Source: Cryptomeria japonica
Lineage: Eukaryota; Streptophyta; Pinopsida; Cupressales; Cupressaceae
Assembly: GCF_030272615.1 (NCBI RefSeq)
Contig: NC_081408.1
Span: forward strand, 62,926,614 to 62,990,613
Length of the DNA stretch: 64,000 bases
Reading direction: 5' to 3'
The notes under the pieces were generated by a model that saw nothing but the letters and a program-made list of their open reading frames with translations, ran no database searches and had not been told where the DNA came from. Each line of letters opens with the position of its first letter. Within the stretch, counting starts at the first letter, position 1. Made by a program: the position numbers and the translations under genes. This document shows, piece by piece, positions 12,550 to 23,502 of this stretch.

Positions 12550-13000
12550 TTGTCCTCTTGTCAATCTTGTCATTTTGCAATCGATTCGTCATCGATCCTC
12601 ATCCTTGTCAATTTTGTCATTTTGTGATTGATTCATCATCAATCCTTGTCCTCTTGTCAATCTTGTCATTTTGCAATCAATTCGTCATTGATCCTCGTCC
12701 TTTTCAATCTTGTCATTTTGCGATCGATTTGTCATCGATCTTTGTTCTTGTCAATCTTGTCATTTTGCGATTGATTTGTCATCGATCCTCGTTCTTGTCA
12801 ATCTTGTCATTTTGTGATCGATTTGTCATTGATCCTTGTCCTCTTGTCAATCTCATCATTTTGTGATCGATTTGTCATCGATCCTCATCCTTGTCAATCT
12901 CGTCATTTTGGGATTGATTCGTCATCGATCTTTGTCCTAGTCAATCTTGTCATTTTGCGATCGATTTATCATCGATCGTTGTCCTTTTCAATCATGTCAA
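12550..13000 (+). repeat. About 47-bp tandem repeats inside the 3' LTR
   Basis: This is the second copy of the GATCGATTTGTCATCGATCC-type array, with about nine units. The order of variant units matches the 5' LTR copy only partly. Confidence 0.85.
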
Positions 13001-13630
13001 TTTGGATCAATTAGTCATTGTTCCTCATCAATTGGCGCATATCAATTTGATCTCTTTATCAATCTTGGTCAATTTGTCAATCAATCTCAATCATTTAACA
13101 GCATTGGTCCTTTGTCAATCAAAATCATGATCGAATCGACATTAATTTCTTGTTGTCTTGACCTAATTCCTTGTCCCCTCATTTCTAGGGTTTTATGATT
13201 TGATCATTAAATCCTTTTCTTCTTCTTGGTGGGTTAAATAAATCTATTTATTTAGTCCTAGGTCTTTTCATGAATTAATTAATGGATGAAAACCTATTAA
13301 TTAATTCACCTAATTTCTATTTCATCTTTTTCCTCAATTTTCCAATTTACTAATTTCTCCTAATTCCTAATTTCTATTTCTCCTATTTTTCCCCTAATAT
13401 TCTCCTATGTTTATGCTTCCATTTGTTGCAATCATGGAGGCTATTTTCTCTCTTCCCTTTTGTCATGGGAATGACATTTTAATCTTGTCATAATTTGTCA
13501 TAATTTTGTCAATCAATCAATCTTGCATAGAAAATGTCAATTTTGTCATAATTTGTCGTATTTGTCATTCTTGATTTGAAATTTCCTTTCAAATCTCTTC
13601 ATGCTAATCTTGTCCTCTCTCCAATTTGTC

Positions 13631-13637
13631 TATAAAT
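13631..13637 (+). promoter_or_regulatory. Probable TATA box of 3' LTR
   Basis: TATAAAT lies at the position equivalent to 2014-2020 in the 5' LTR. If active, transcripts from it would read out into the interrupted copia sequence. Confidence 0.45.
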
Positions 13638-13971
13638 TGGATGATTTTCTTCAATGAAAGGGGAATCAATCACATTTTCAGAATAATCCACGCTTCTAGT
13701 ATCCTTATGCTACAATTTTCATCTTGTCAATCTTGCTTGCCTTCATACTTTGCTCTTGCACTTGTAGGTGAGATCCACAAACAAGATAATTTGAAGGAGA
13801 AAGAAGAACAATGGAGGAACAATGAACGAGATACATGCTTTGGTTTGCATTTTATTTTAGTATTTCATCTTCATGCCTTTATTGAATGTATTAGGATTTA
13901 TTTTCATTGCAATTTAGCTTTGTGGTTAGCTAATATTTATTGCTTTGATGCATTCCATTTTCCTAGTTACA

Positions 13972-13976
13972 CTTTC
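13972..13976. repeat. Target-site duplication CTTTC, right copy
   Basis: This pairs with 629-633 and fixes the right boundary of the pol-less element at 13971. Confidence 0.93.
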
Positions 13977-14298
13977 TTTTTGGGAGAAAGACTAGTGAGT
14001 TGGCTTAGCAAGAAACAAGGATATATCTCACAGTCAACAACAAAAGTTGAATATGTTGCTACAGCATTGAATTGTACCAATATAGAATGGATCAAACAAT
14101 TGTTGGAAGGTATAAATGAGAAAGTTACCGAGCCAGTAGTTATATTTTGTGATAATACTAGTGCCATTAAAATTTCAAAGAATCTAGTAATGCACTCTAA
14201 GACAAAGCATATATCTATAAAGTATCATTATCTCAGAGAAGAAGTTCAAGAGAAGAAAGTTGTGCTCGAATATAACAGTTCAAAGGAGCAATTAGCAA
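13977..14298 (+). pseudogene. pol: Copia pol, piece 2: RNase H
   Basis: The copia frame resumes in phase after the pol-less element. It carries the RNase H core, including VSWLSKKQGYISQSTTKVEY with the catalytic Glu, then IFCDNTSAIKISKN with a catalytic Asp, and HSKTKHISIKYHYLREEVQE. It is cut at base 14298 by a DNA transposon. The last four bases, GCAA, are the left copy of the transposon's duplication. Reading past 14298 gives a spurious tail ending at 14315. Confidence 0.93.
14295..14298. repeat. Target-site duplication of transposon 1, left copy (GCAA)
   Basis: GCAA here pairs with GCAG at 22954-22957. The one mismatch is a transition, best explained by later mutation of one copy. Confidence 0.75.
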
Positions 14299-14335
14299 GG
14301 GTGAACTCACAATAATGGTTCCCACTTTTTTGCCA
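14299..14335 (+). repeat. Left terminal inverted repeat, transposon 1
   Basis: It starts GGGTGAACTCAC and includes TGGTTCCCACTTTTTTGCCA. It matches the complement of 22919-22953 with a few substitutions and a two-base length difference in the T run. Confidence 0.9.
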
Positions 14336-15104
14336 CTTTTGACACTGAGATGAACATTTTTAAAATAATCTTCAACTTCCGAGAACTATAACTTTTAAAC
14401 TATTAAAATTTTGAAGATGATGTAAATTAGTGATTTCTAGCATTTTGTTTTTAGATTCTATATACGTTTTTTTCAAATTTTTTTGAAGGATTTTTTAAAA
14501 AAATTTCCATCTCCATCGAAAAGTAGTTTTTTACAACAAACTACATTTTTTAAGAGTGAAGTGCCTCTCGAAATGCATAACTTTTTTTCTATAAACGATA
14601 AAAACTCAATTCTTTCGAATTTTGGTTTGTAATATCAATATCCAAGGCTTGCATTTGGTTTTATAGTGATATGTTCAATATTTTTCATTTTATAAAGTTT
14701 TGAAGTCCGACTAGTCATAATTCAAACATAGGTTTACGTTTGAACACATAACTTGTTCTATATAAATCGAAATTCAATTTTTTTTTTTTGTTAGAAAGAA
14801 GACATCAATACCAGGGGCTTAGATATTTTTTAGAATTTTTTTGAATTAGTTTCTTATTTTTCCCAAGGCGTTGAACAGAGAAGTTCATATTCGATGAAAA
14901 ACCAATTTTCCATAAAATTAAAAAAACAAGAACATAATAAATTCAAAATATAACAAAATTATACTCGTTAGAAAGCTTGCTTCGAGTACTACTATCTAAT
15001 ATTTTTGGGTTATCAAGATTATTTCATTTGTGTATTGATCCAGAGCTCCAAAGTCATTAATTCTTCAGAACTCTGAAATTTTTTGGGAGAAACCCCTAGT
15101 TTGC
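14336..15104 (+). other. AT-rich 5' region of transposon 1
   Basis: There is no gene here. It is T-rich sequence between the left terminus and the subterminal repeats, with nothing beyond homopolymer runs. Confidence 0.6.
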
Positions 15105-15270
15105 GGTTTCGAACGAACACGAGTTCAAGTGAATTGGGTTCGCTCGAACCCAAAACCCCCATTCGCTCGAACCAATGAGCTCAATTTTGGCACGCACATT
15201 TTTGTAACTGTCATGTTCGAGCGAACCCAACAATTTTTAACTGTCGGCTTTCGTTCGAACTCTGGCCGAC
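15105..15270 (+). repeat. Left subterminal repeats (TTCGAGCGAACC type), transposon 1
   Basis: Several copies of TTCGCTCGAACC or its complement occur, for example GGGTTCGCTCGAACCC, CATTCGCTCGAACC, GTTCGAGCGAACCC and TTTCGTTCGAAC. A matching set is at 22705-22880. Palindromic subterminal repeats often serve as transposase binding sites; here that role is inferred. Confidence 0.8.
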
Positions 15271-15431
15271 ACATTTTTTGTTTTTTTTTTCATTTGTGGA
15301 ATCATATAAATATCCATAATTTTTTTTCGTTTTTTATCACCCAAATGATTAAAATAATTCACATTTTTGGATGAAAGAAGACATTTGAAAATTATTTTGA
15401 AGGCAATAATTTGAAGGTTTTTTGTAAAAGC

Positions 15432-18400
15432 ATGGGAAACAAGAAGAGAAGGCAAAATAAGACTTCGAGGAATTATTCTCCCGAAACGGAAGAAAGATAT
15501 CGAGAACAAAGAAGACAAAGATATCATGATGCAAGTATGTATTTTTAATTTAATATGTATTACGTATCAATTAATTAGAATTCAATATTTTTTATCTAAT
15601 ATTTTTAATAGGATTAAAAATAATTTTGTTTTAATTGGAAAGCATAATTAATTTGAGATAATACATGTGTATTTGCAAATTTCAAATTCCATCAACTTGC
15701 TTGTTGTGTAATTGTATTTTTCTCCTATATAATTAAGTTCATTTATAATAGATAAGACCTATTAAGTAATAAAATTCATAAGACAGGTATTATGTCATTA
15801 TTTCTAGGTTCTAAATTATATATATTGAATATTTAATCTACATGCACAAGTAATTTCATGTGATAGGTCCTTTAATATCACATAATATATATCTGTCTTA
15901 AGGGTAGTTAAGTATATTAATTGTGAAATGTTTTTTCAAATGTGGTCATATTGATTTTAATAATAAGGCCTATTAGGACTATTACATTGATTATAGGTCT
16001 TAAATGTGACATAACTTTATAACCTATTAAAAATGTTGAATAATTTAGGTGAACTATTTATATTCAACTTCACGTACATGCAAAAACATTTCAGATTAGG
16101 AGGTCTATTATGCAATAATAGGTCTTAAATATAAACACATGTGACAAATTATAGTCCACTTATATTATGGTCCATAACAAATTAATATGAGGTCACCTAA
16201 GTTATCGTATGCATGCATCAAAATATTTGTACTTTTAATTTTCAAAATTGGAATTTCTAATTTATCAAAATTTTATTTTATGTGTTAAATTAGTGCTCAA
16301 AATTAGAGATTGAACTTTAATCCTAACCTGAGAACAAATTGAACTTTAAACCTAAACAGGTAATTTAATTAGAGTTATAAGTTCAATAAGTTCCTGAAAG
16401 TAATTAAATTTAATAAACCAAATTGAATGGGCTAATTTTAACATGTAAAGCTTTAAGCCAAATTCATCCCTATTCTTAATCCTAATTGAATAATCTCTGA
16501 TTAATTCAAGAACCTTACACAAACTCTTAAATTATGTGCAGAACGGGCAAACGAACCTGTTGAAGAACACAATATAGTTGATGAACATAGCGAGGAGATT
16601 GTCCAAGTTGAACCAATGGAGACCTTTGAAGGAGAGGGGTCGGGCTACTTACCTCCTACCACTGATATGGATGAGCATATTGTGGATCTAGCTAAATAGG
16701 TGAAGAGAAATATTTCTTATAAAAATTTAGATCATTTACTTGAAATGGATGTGGATGAGTTGAAACGTCTCAGTGAAGAACCTAGACATACTAAAAGGAG
16801 GTCAATGAATAAAAGTGGAAACGAAATAATGTTGCATTTCAACAATCTTGATACTACACTAGAAAAAGCTCAATTGTTATCAATTGTACTTACTCATAAA
16901 GACTTAATAGATCCAATGAAATTCTTGGGTATAGATACAACAAGTCAAAAGAGGAAATCTTCTTAGCTACAAAAATCTATTGTTGATAATGTTAAGAAAG
17001 GTTTGGTGAACATTGGTAAAAAATCTCAAAAACTAGATAAGACCATTTCAAGAAGAGTGATGTTGACATCTTTAGTAAATGAAAGATTGCCTCAAAAAAG
17101 ACAAATCTCTTCACTGTCATCTGAGTTTGGTTTTAGTAGAAGGACAATATCTAAATATGTTAAAAGGAGAAAGATTTTGGATGATACTACCTCAGAAGGG
17201 AATTGGGCAATTATGTGTAGAGCTCCTCGTTCTGATAGAATTGAAGATGTTGTTAGGAACTTTGTGACAAGTTTTTGGAATGATAATACTCGCCCTTCAT
17301 CAAATAGTAGAGATGTTATCAAGCAAAGGATTGGTCTTGATCGTTATGATCTCCATGTAAAACATTGGATAGACACAACAAAACATTAATTGTATGTATT
17401 TTTTACTAAAACAAACCCTCATATAAAGATTGGACAAACCATGTTTGAACGGTTAAGGCCATATTATGTGAAGTTAAACAAAGTTTTCAAAACTTGTTGT
17501 TGTCGTTATCACATCGAATTTGACTTGTACTATCAGGTGTTTCAAAAGATTAGAGAAGATAATGATGGTTATGAAAATGCTCCTCCTAAATGAACAAGTC
17601 AATTCATAGCATCCATCTTATGTGATAAATCAGATGATAATGCAACTGGTCAAATAAATTGCATAAGAGGAATTTGTGGAACATACGGGGACTTGGCTAA
17701 ATTGCCTTTGAGAGATGAAGATACTGACATGAGGAAGATGGTAAATTGCAAGAGTTACAAGTACCAAAAATTTGAAACAAAATTTGGAAAGGAATCTACA
17801 AGACTAGATTATGTAGAAGAGGAAATACCTATTGGAACATTTATGGAAAATTTCCGTAAGTTGATAAAACCATACATATGCCATGTTTTTTTTGCAAAGT
17901 GGCAAGCAGAACAATTTAAAAGATTAAGAGACACTTTCCCACTTGGAACTATTCTATCTGTAGTTGACTTCGCAGAGAATTACTCTTTTGCACATCAAAA
18001 AGAGATTCAATCAGAGTATTACTTTTCAAAGCAAATCACTATTTTCGTGCATGTGTGTTATCGACATGCACAGATGAATTTGGATGGTGTTGATAGTACA
18101 TTTGAAAATAATGTCATTAAGAAAGAGTACCACTTCTATATCAATGATGATAAGGAGCATGACACACTTTTTGTACAACATTGCTTTAAGAAGTTTTTTG
18201 AATATTTGAAAGATAGAGGCATAACAACAGTTAAACATTTTGTCTGGTCTGATGGATGTGCGGCACAATTTAAATCTTCGAGGCCATTTTATGCACTATG
18301 TAGATATCATCGAAATGACAAAATACCACATGTTTGGAGTTTTTTTTAGAGTGGTCATGGAAAGGGTGAACATGATGGTGCAGGAGCTTGTATCAAACGT

Positions 18401-19515
18401 GCTCTAAGAAAGCATCAAATAAAGTACACAGGAGAACGTATAGAAAATGCACATGATGTTGTTGAATGGTGTAAGAAACACTTTGAGCAACCGAATTATC
18501 CTGGGGAATCATCATCGAGAACATATAAGCCCATTCCATATAGAGTGTTTTGGGAGATAACTGGTACGTGTTCACTTTTAGTATTTTATTTAATTTTTTT
18601 TAATTTAACAACTTGATCTACATGTACATTCTTGTACACATGTACATTTTGCAGATGTGGATAGAAAATCAATGCATGGATGCAAGAGTGTGGAGAGGAC
18701 AAGATCTTTGCATTGTGTCATGAGTACAGATAATCGCCCATGGACATTATACACTAGGGATTATTCATGTTTTTGTTCTGAATGCATTTTCGAAAACTAT
18801 GTTGATTGCAAGAACCAAGAGCTTGGATATGTTAGTGAATGGAAAATGGTGCCACTAGATGTTTCTGACACATACGAGGATTCAAATGAGGATGAAAAAT
18901 TTGACTTGACATTCCTTTGATTTTTGTTGATTACGATCATATTTCAAGATTGATTAAAAAAGGTACATACATGACGTACACATGTAAACATTTCCTTAAA
19001 AATGACATATAACTTAGAATTTATTTAACTTGTGTCAAATTGCAAGAGATATTTTTGCAGTCATAGCAGAAGATGGAAATATAGAAGGTGTTAGTTATTA
19101 TTTATTGTGTTGCACAGAAGAGAGAAAGAAGTTATCAAAATCTGAGATGAGTGATGGAATGTCATTTCCCACAGGTTTGAGTTCTGATTTGAATATGTAC
19201 ATGTACATGTACAAATCGCTTATGTGAAATTTTTTAATTTCTCACGTTTCTTATATACATGTACATGCAGGATCAGTTGTAGTGCAAGGGACATATTTCA
19301 AACAAGTTAAAATTGTTCAACATGGGATTCATTTCACTAAATACCAAATTGACAACAAGGTATATCAGTATAGTCACTTGGTCATTGTTGTTGGCCTAAT
19401 TCTTCAAACAGTTCCATGTCAAGGACGGTCTCAAAAGTGGAGACTAGATAGTGAAGATCATGACAAAATATTAAGTGTTATTGAAGAGCGTTGTGAACCA
19501 CTTGATGTGGTATGA
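15432..19515 (+). pseudogene. Transposase gene of transposon 1, multi-exon, five internal stops
   Basis: Exon 1 is 15432-15534 (ATG, basic N-terminus rich in Lys/Arg, donor GTATGT). Exon 2 is 16542-18563. The exon 1/2 junction keeps phase. Exon 2 is one frame broken by stops at 16697, 16964, 17387, 17591 and 18347. It contains a helix-turn-helix-like part (SSEFGFSRRTISKYVKRRK), FWNDNTRPSSNSRDV, a CCCRYH motif, and putative catalytic residues in VDFAENYSF, VWSDGCAAQFKSS and GHGKGEHDGAGA (D, D, E/D type). Exon 3 starts at 18655 and carries a Cys-rich part (YSCFCSECIFENYVDC). Later exons are about 19029-19174 and 19271-19515. Four of the five stops could come from C-to-T changes. A related decayed gene is on the minus strand at 48599-50474. 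Confidence 0.85.
15535..16541 (+). other. Intron 1 of transposon 1 transposase
   Basis: This is 1007 bases, GTATGT to GTGCAG, very AT-rich, with no internal gene. The boundaries are supported because residues before and after join in phase (HDA, then RANEPVEEH). Confidence 0.75.
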
Positions 19516-19624
19516 ACTATATATACATTTAGTAATCCACATGAATTGAATTTTAATGTAAGTTCAAGATAAATTCTAGATCTCAAGTAACTTGTTTTGA
19601 AACTAAAGGATATGACTATATATA

Positions 19625-22045
19625 CGACCGCTTAAGACACTATGTGATGGACTAAGGGGTATGTCGTTCACACTAGGAATCTATAAGGGGTCATATGTGG
19701 TTCTAACCACATATGACCCCTTAGGACACTATATGATCCTAAGGAGAATGTCATATGTATAGTAGGATGTTATAAGGGATCATATATGACCTACTAAGGG
19801 GTCACACATGTGTTAATGCATGTGTGACCCCTTAGGACAACATACGACCCCTTAAGACACTATGTGATGGACTAAGGGGTATGTCATTCACACTAGGAAT
19901 CTATACGGGGTCATATGTGGTTCTAACCACATATGACCCCTTAGGACACTATATGATCCTAAGGGGAATATCATATGTACAGTAGGATATTATAAGGGGT
20001 CATATGTGACCTACTAAGGGGTCATGCATGTGTTAATGCATGTGTGAGCCCTTAGGACCACATATTCAACCCCTTAAGACACTATGCGATGGACTAAGGG
20101 GTATGTCGTTCACACTAGGATTCTATAAGGGGTCATATGCAGTTCTAAGGGGTCATGCATATGTTATAACACATGCATGACCCCTCAGGACCACATATGA
20201 CCCCTTATGACACTATGTGATCCTAAGGGGAATGTCATATGTATAGTAGGATGTTATAAGGGGTCATATGTGACCTACTAAGGGGTCATCCATATGTTAA
20301 TGCATGCGTGAGCCCTTAGGACCACATATTCAACCCCTTAGGACACATAGGAAATGTCATATGTATAGTAGGATGTTATAAGGGGTCATATGTGACCTAC
20401 TAAGGGGTCGCACATGAGTCAATGCATGCGTGACCCCTTAGGACCACATACAACCCCTTAAGACACTATGTGATGAACTAAGGGGTATGTCATTCACACT
20501 AGGATTTTATAAGGGGTCATATGTGGTTCTAACCACATATGACCCCTTAGGACACTATATGATCCTAAGGGGAATGTCATATGTATAGCAGGATGTTATA
20601 AGGGGTCATATGTGACCTACTAAGGGGTCACGCATGTGTTAATGCATGTGTGACCCCTTAGGACAACATACAACCCCTTAAGACACTATGTAATGGACTA
20701 AGGGGTATGTCATTCACACTAGGATTTTATAAGGTGTCATATGCAGTTCTAAGGGGTCATGCATATGTTATAACACATGCATGACCCCTCAGGACCACAT
20801 ATGACCCCTTATACACTATGTGATCCTAAGCGGAATGTCATATGTATAGTAGGATGTTATAAGGGGCATATGTGACCTACTAAGGGGTCACACATGTGTT
20901 AATGCATGCGTGACCCCTTAGGACCACATACGACCCCTTAAGACACTAAGTGATGGACTAAGCGGTATGTCGTTCATAGTAGGATTCTATAAAGGGTCAT
21001 ATGTGGTTCTAAGGGGTCATGCATATGTTATAACACATGCATGACCCCTTAGGACCACATATGACCCCTTATGACACTATGTGATCCTAAGGGGAATGTC
21101 ATATGTACAGTAGGATGTTATAAGGGGTCATATGTGACCTACTAAGGGGTCATGCATGTGTTAATGCATGCGTGAGCCCTTAGGACCACATATTCAACCC
21201 CTTAGGGCACATAGGAAATGTCATATGTACAGTAGGATGTTATAAGGGGTCATATGTGACCTACTAAGGGGTCACACATGTGTCAATGCATGTGTGACCC
21301 CTTAGGACCACATACGACCCCTTAAGACACTATGTGATGAACTAAGGGATATGTCGTTCACACTAGGATTTTATAAGGGGTCATATGTAGTTCTAACCAC
21401 ATATGACCCCTTAGGACACTATATGATCCTAAGGGGAATGTCATATGTATAGTAGGATGTTATAAGGGGTCATATGTGACCTACTAAGGGGTCACGCATG
21501 TGTTAATGCATGCGTGACCCCTTAGGACAACATACGACCCCTTAAGACACTATGTGATGAACTAAGGGGTATGTCGTTCACACTAGGATTTTATAAGGTG
21601 TCATATGCGGTTCTAAGGGGTCATGCATATGTTATAACACATGCATGACCCCTCAGGACCACATATGACCCCTTATGACACTATGTGATCCTAAGGGGAA
21701 TGTCATATGTATAGTAGGATGTTATAAGGGGTCCTATGTGACCTACTAAGGGGTCACGCATGTGTTAATGCATGTGTGACCCCTTAGGACCACATACGAC
21801 CCCTTAAGATGCTATGTGATGGACTAAGGGGTATGTCATTCACACTAGGATTTTATAAAGGGTCATATGCGGTTTTAATGGGTCACGCATGTGTTAAGAC
21901 ACTATTTGATGGACTAAGGGGTATGTCGTTCACACTAAAATTTTATAAGGGGTCATATGCGGTTCTAAGGGGTCACGCATGTGTTATAACACATGTGTGA
22001 CCCCTTAGAACCACGTATGACCCCTTAGGACACTAGATGTGATCC
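19625..22045 (+). repeat. Hairpin-rich higher-order tandem array in transposon 1
   Basis: About 2.4 kb is built from AAGGGGTCATATGTG and its complement CACATATGACCCCTT. The landmark TATGTGATGGACTAAGG and close variants start at 19641, 19861, 20093, 20467, 20697, 20947, 21331, 21551, 21813 and 21903. Spacings of about 374/230/250 then 384/220/262 show a higher-order unit of about 854-866 bp. Many units fold on themselves; for example 19684-19702 pairs perfectly with 19705-19723 (19-bp arms, 2-base loop). No protein is encoded. Confidence 0.9.
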
Positions 22046-22704
22046 TGAAGGTAATGTCATACATGTACACTACTATGTTATATGTGATCCTCTATGACCT
22101 CCTAAGAGAACGTATAGTGTCATATGTGGTCTTAAGGGGTCATGTTGTGTGTGTAATAGGATGTGAAAATGGGTCACATTGTAGAGGAAATTTAATTTGT
22201 TTAAATTTGTTATCTAAATTTTCAAATGTTTATTTAAATTAATTTTTCTAACATTTTTCTTTTTTTGCTAATGTTTTTCTAAGTTCTGATTTACTACAGG
22301 TTAGTTTTCTATGTTTTTCATAACAATTTTTTAAAATATCGAGAAAAATATACATCTATACAATTATGTAATTTTAAAAACAAATTGACACATTTCAATC
22401 AAAACATTAAATTATCAAACATTTTTCTAAAATAATGAAAAACAATAAATTAACAAACAAATTATTTACAAATTTAATAAAAAAAAACATTATTAAACCA
22501 AACAAAGGGTTATTTTGTGCACCTGATATAACAAAGGTCGAAAACTGAAATAGGAAAGATGCTAACTATTGCAGACAAAGTTTGGTGACGTGATGCTGAC
22601 GACTGGTTCGATCCAACCCCCACCAGACAGAAAAAGTCAAATTTGATAATGACCTTTTAACTGTCATTTTCGATATTTATAAATTTTTTAAAAAAACCCT
22701 AATC
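22046..22704 (+). other. AT-rich 3' region of transposon 1
   Basis: Decayed array ends run to about 22180. After that the sequence is AT-rich and unique, with no gene visible. Confidence 0.6.
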
Positions 22705-22880
22705 GCAACGGGTTTGAGCGAATGGGGGGTTCGAGCGAACCCATCAAAATATTAATATTAAAGTGGGTTCGCTTGAACCCAAAAGTTACGCAATGTTCGA
22801 GCGAACCCAAGTCAGAAGGTTGGTTCGCTCGGACTGCCAGGGGTAGTCCGAGCAAACATTCTCATTTCGCTCGAACACGG
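22705..22880 (-). repeat. Right subterminal repeats (TTCGAGCGAACC type), transposon 1
   Basis: Copies include GGTTTGAGCGAATGG, GGTTCGAGCGAACCC, GGGTTCGCTTGAACCC, TGTTCGAGCGAACCC, GGTTCGCTCGGAC and TTTCGCTCGAACAC. They mirror the left set. Confidence 0.8.
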
Positions 22881-22918
22881 GAAAATCCGAAATTCCCACT
22901 TTCACCAAATTCCTTCGT

Positions 22919-22953
22919 TGGCAAAAGTGGGAACCAGCTTTGTGAATTCACTC
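22919..22953 (-). repeat. Right terminal inverted repeat, transposon 1
   Basis: It reads TGGCAAAAGTGGGAACCAGC and then ends GTGAATTCACTC, the complement of the left terminus with few changes. Confidence 0.9.
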
Positions 22954-22957
22954 GCAG
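22954..22957. repeat. Target-site duplication of transposon 1, right copy (GCAG)
   Basis: This copy carries the original copia codon sequence (GCA GAC). It pairs with GCAA at 14295-14298. Confidence 0.75.
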
Positions 22958-23043
22958 ACATCTTCACAAAGCCACTGCCAAGGGACACTTTTGAGTATCT
23001 CAAAAGAAAGTTAGGGGTCCTACCCCTATCTTCTACTCACTGA
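22958..23043 (+). pseudogene. pol: Copia pol, piece 3: C-terminus
   Basis: This encodes the familiar copia end IFTKPLPRDTFEYLKRKLGV and closes with TGA at 23041-23043. It continues in phase from piece 2 across the DNA transposon. Confidence 0.93.
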
Positions 23044-23502
23044 CCGAGTTCGATGAAAGCATCAATTCGATGAATCTACAGAATATTGTGTGGATTGATG
23101 TTGATTTACGCACTTTAGAAGGTTTTCTAAAGTTGTGTAGGAAATTTTGAATAGAGACAAGTTGCTCTGACCAAGACTGAGATGACACACAGCAAGACAA
23201 ATCACTTCACAAAGGAAGAAATCATGATTTAGTTCTTTTACTTTTTAGCATTGTTGTCAAAGGGGGAGAAGACTATAAATGGTTTGGTTGGAAGACTAAA
23301 TGGTTGACTAAATGGTAAAGCTCTAAATGATGGAAACAACAGAAGATTAAGGATAGGGAGAGAAGATCTAAAATCAGAAGATTTTAACACCTTAAGGATA
23401 ACAGGAGAAGTCTTACGACAATCTGAATCTGAATCAATTTGAATATCTTGTTGGTATTACTATTTAATTATTGGTTTTGCCATCAATGCCAAAGGGGGAG
23501 AT
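23044..23502 (+). other. Copia 3' untranslated region with polypurine tracts
   Basis: AAAGGGGGAGAT at 23491-23502 directly precedes the LTR start TGTTGGCA and is the likely polypurine tract. A second, near-identical tract, CAAAGGGGGAGAAG, lies upstream near 23257. Confidence 0.75.

Larger units (their letters stand above)
634..13971 (+). mobile_element. Pol-less (non-autonomous) LTR retrotransposon with antisense PMD gene
   Basis: This is a complete element: 1722-bp LTRs at both ends, a 5-bp duplication CTTTC, a primer-site-like TGGTGAACCC five bases after the 5' LTR, and a polypurine tract AAAGAGGGGCAAAA right before the 3' LTR. The 9.9-kb interior holds a leader, a decayed unknown ORF (4288-7123), a spacer with A-rich repeats, and a decayed PMD gene on the opposite strand (about 11860-9526). 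I see no RT, integrase or protease motifs in any frame, so it must have moved with enzymes from another element. Its polypurine tract, leader blocks and antisense gene resemble those of the Tat-group gypsy element at 30443-46311, which suggests, but does not prove, that a relative of that element supplied them. LTR divergence looks like a few per cent by eye. Confidence 0.9.
12250..13971 (+). repeat. 3' LTR of pol-less element
   Basis: It is 1722 bp, starts TGTAGAAGTC and ends CTAGTTACA. It includes the 47-bp tandem block (12550-13000) and the TATA box at 13631-13637. It is followed by the right copy of the CTTTC duplication. Confidence 0.93.
14299..22953 (+). mobile_element. DNA transposon 1 (4-bp duplication, GRG termini), Sola-like by structure
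   Basis: The 8655-bp element is bounded by inverted termini of about 36 bases (left GGGTGAACTCAC, right as complement GAGTGAATTCAC, both followed by TGGTTCCCACTTTT and GCCA). It is flanked by GCAA on the left and GCAG on the right. Removing it and one 4-base copy restores the copia frame. Inside are TTCGAGCGAACC-type subterminal repeats at both ends, a broken multi-exon transposase gene (15432-19515) and a hairpin repeat array (19625-22045). Four-base duplications and GRG ends are features I associate with the Sola superfamily. I could not confirm the superfamily by comparison, so the assignment is tentative. Confidence 0.9.

Noticed and set aside
13626-14315. A single 229-residue protein
   Set aside because: It is a chance fusion of LTR sequence (to 13971), copia RNase H (13977-14298) and the terminus of a DNA transposon.
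19625-22045. A CRISPR-like array
   Set aside because: Units are satellite-like, without unique spacers of constant size, and the sequence is plant nuclear DNA.
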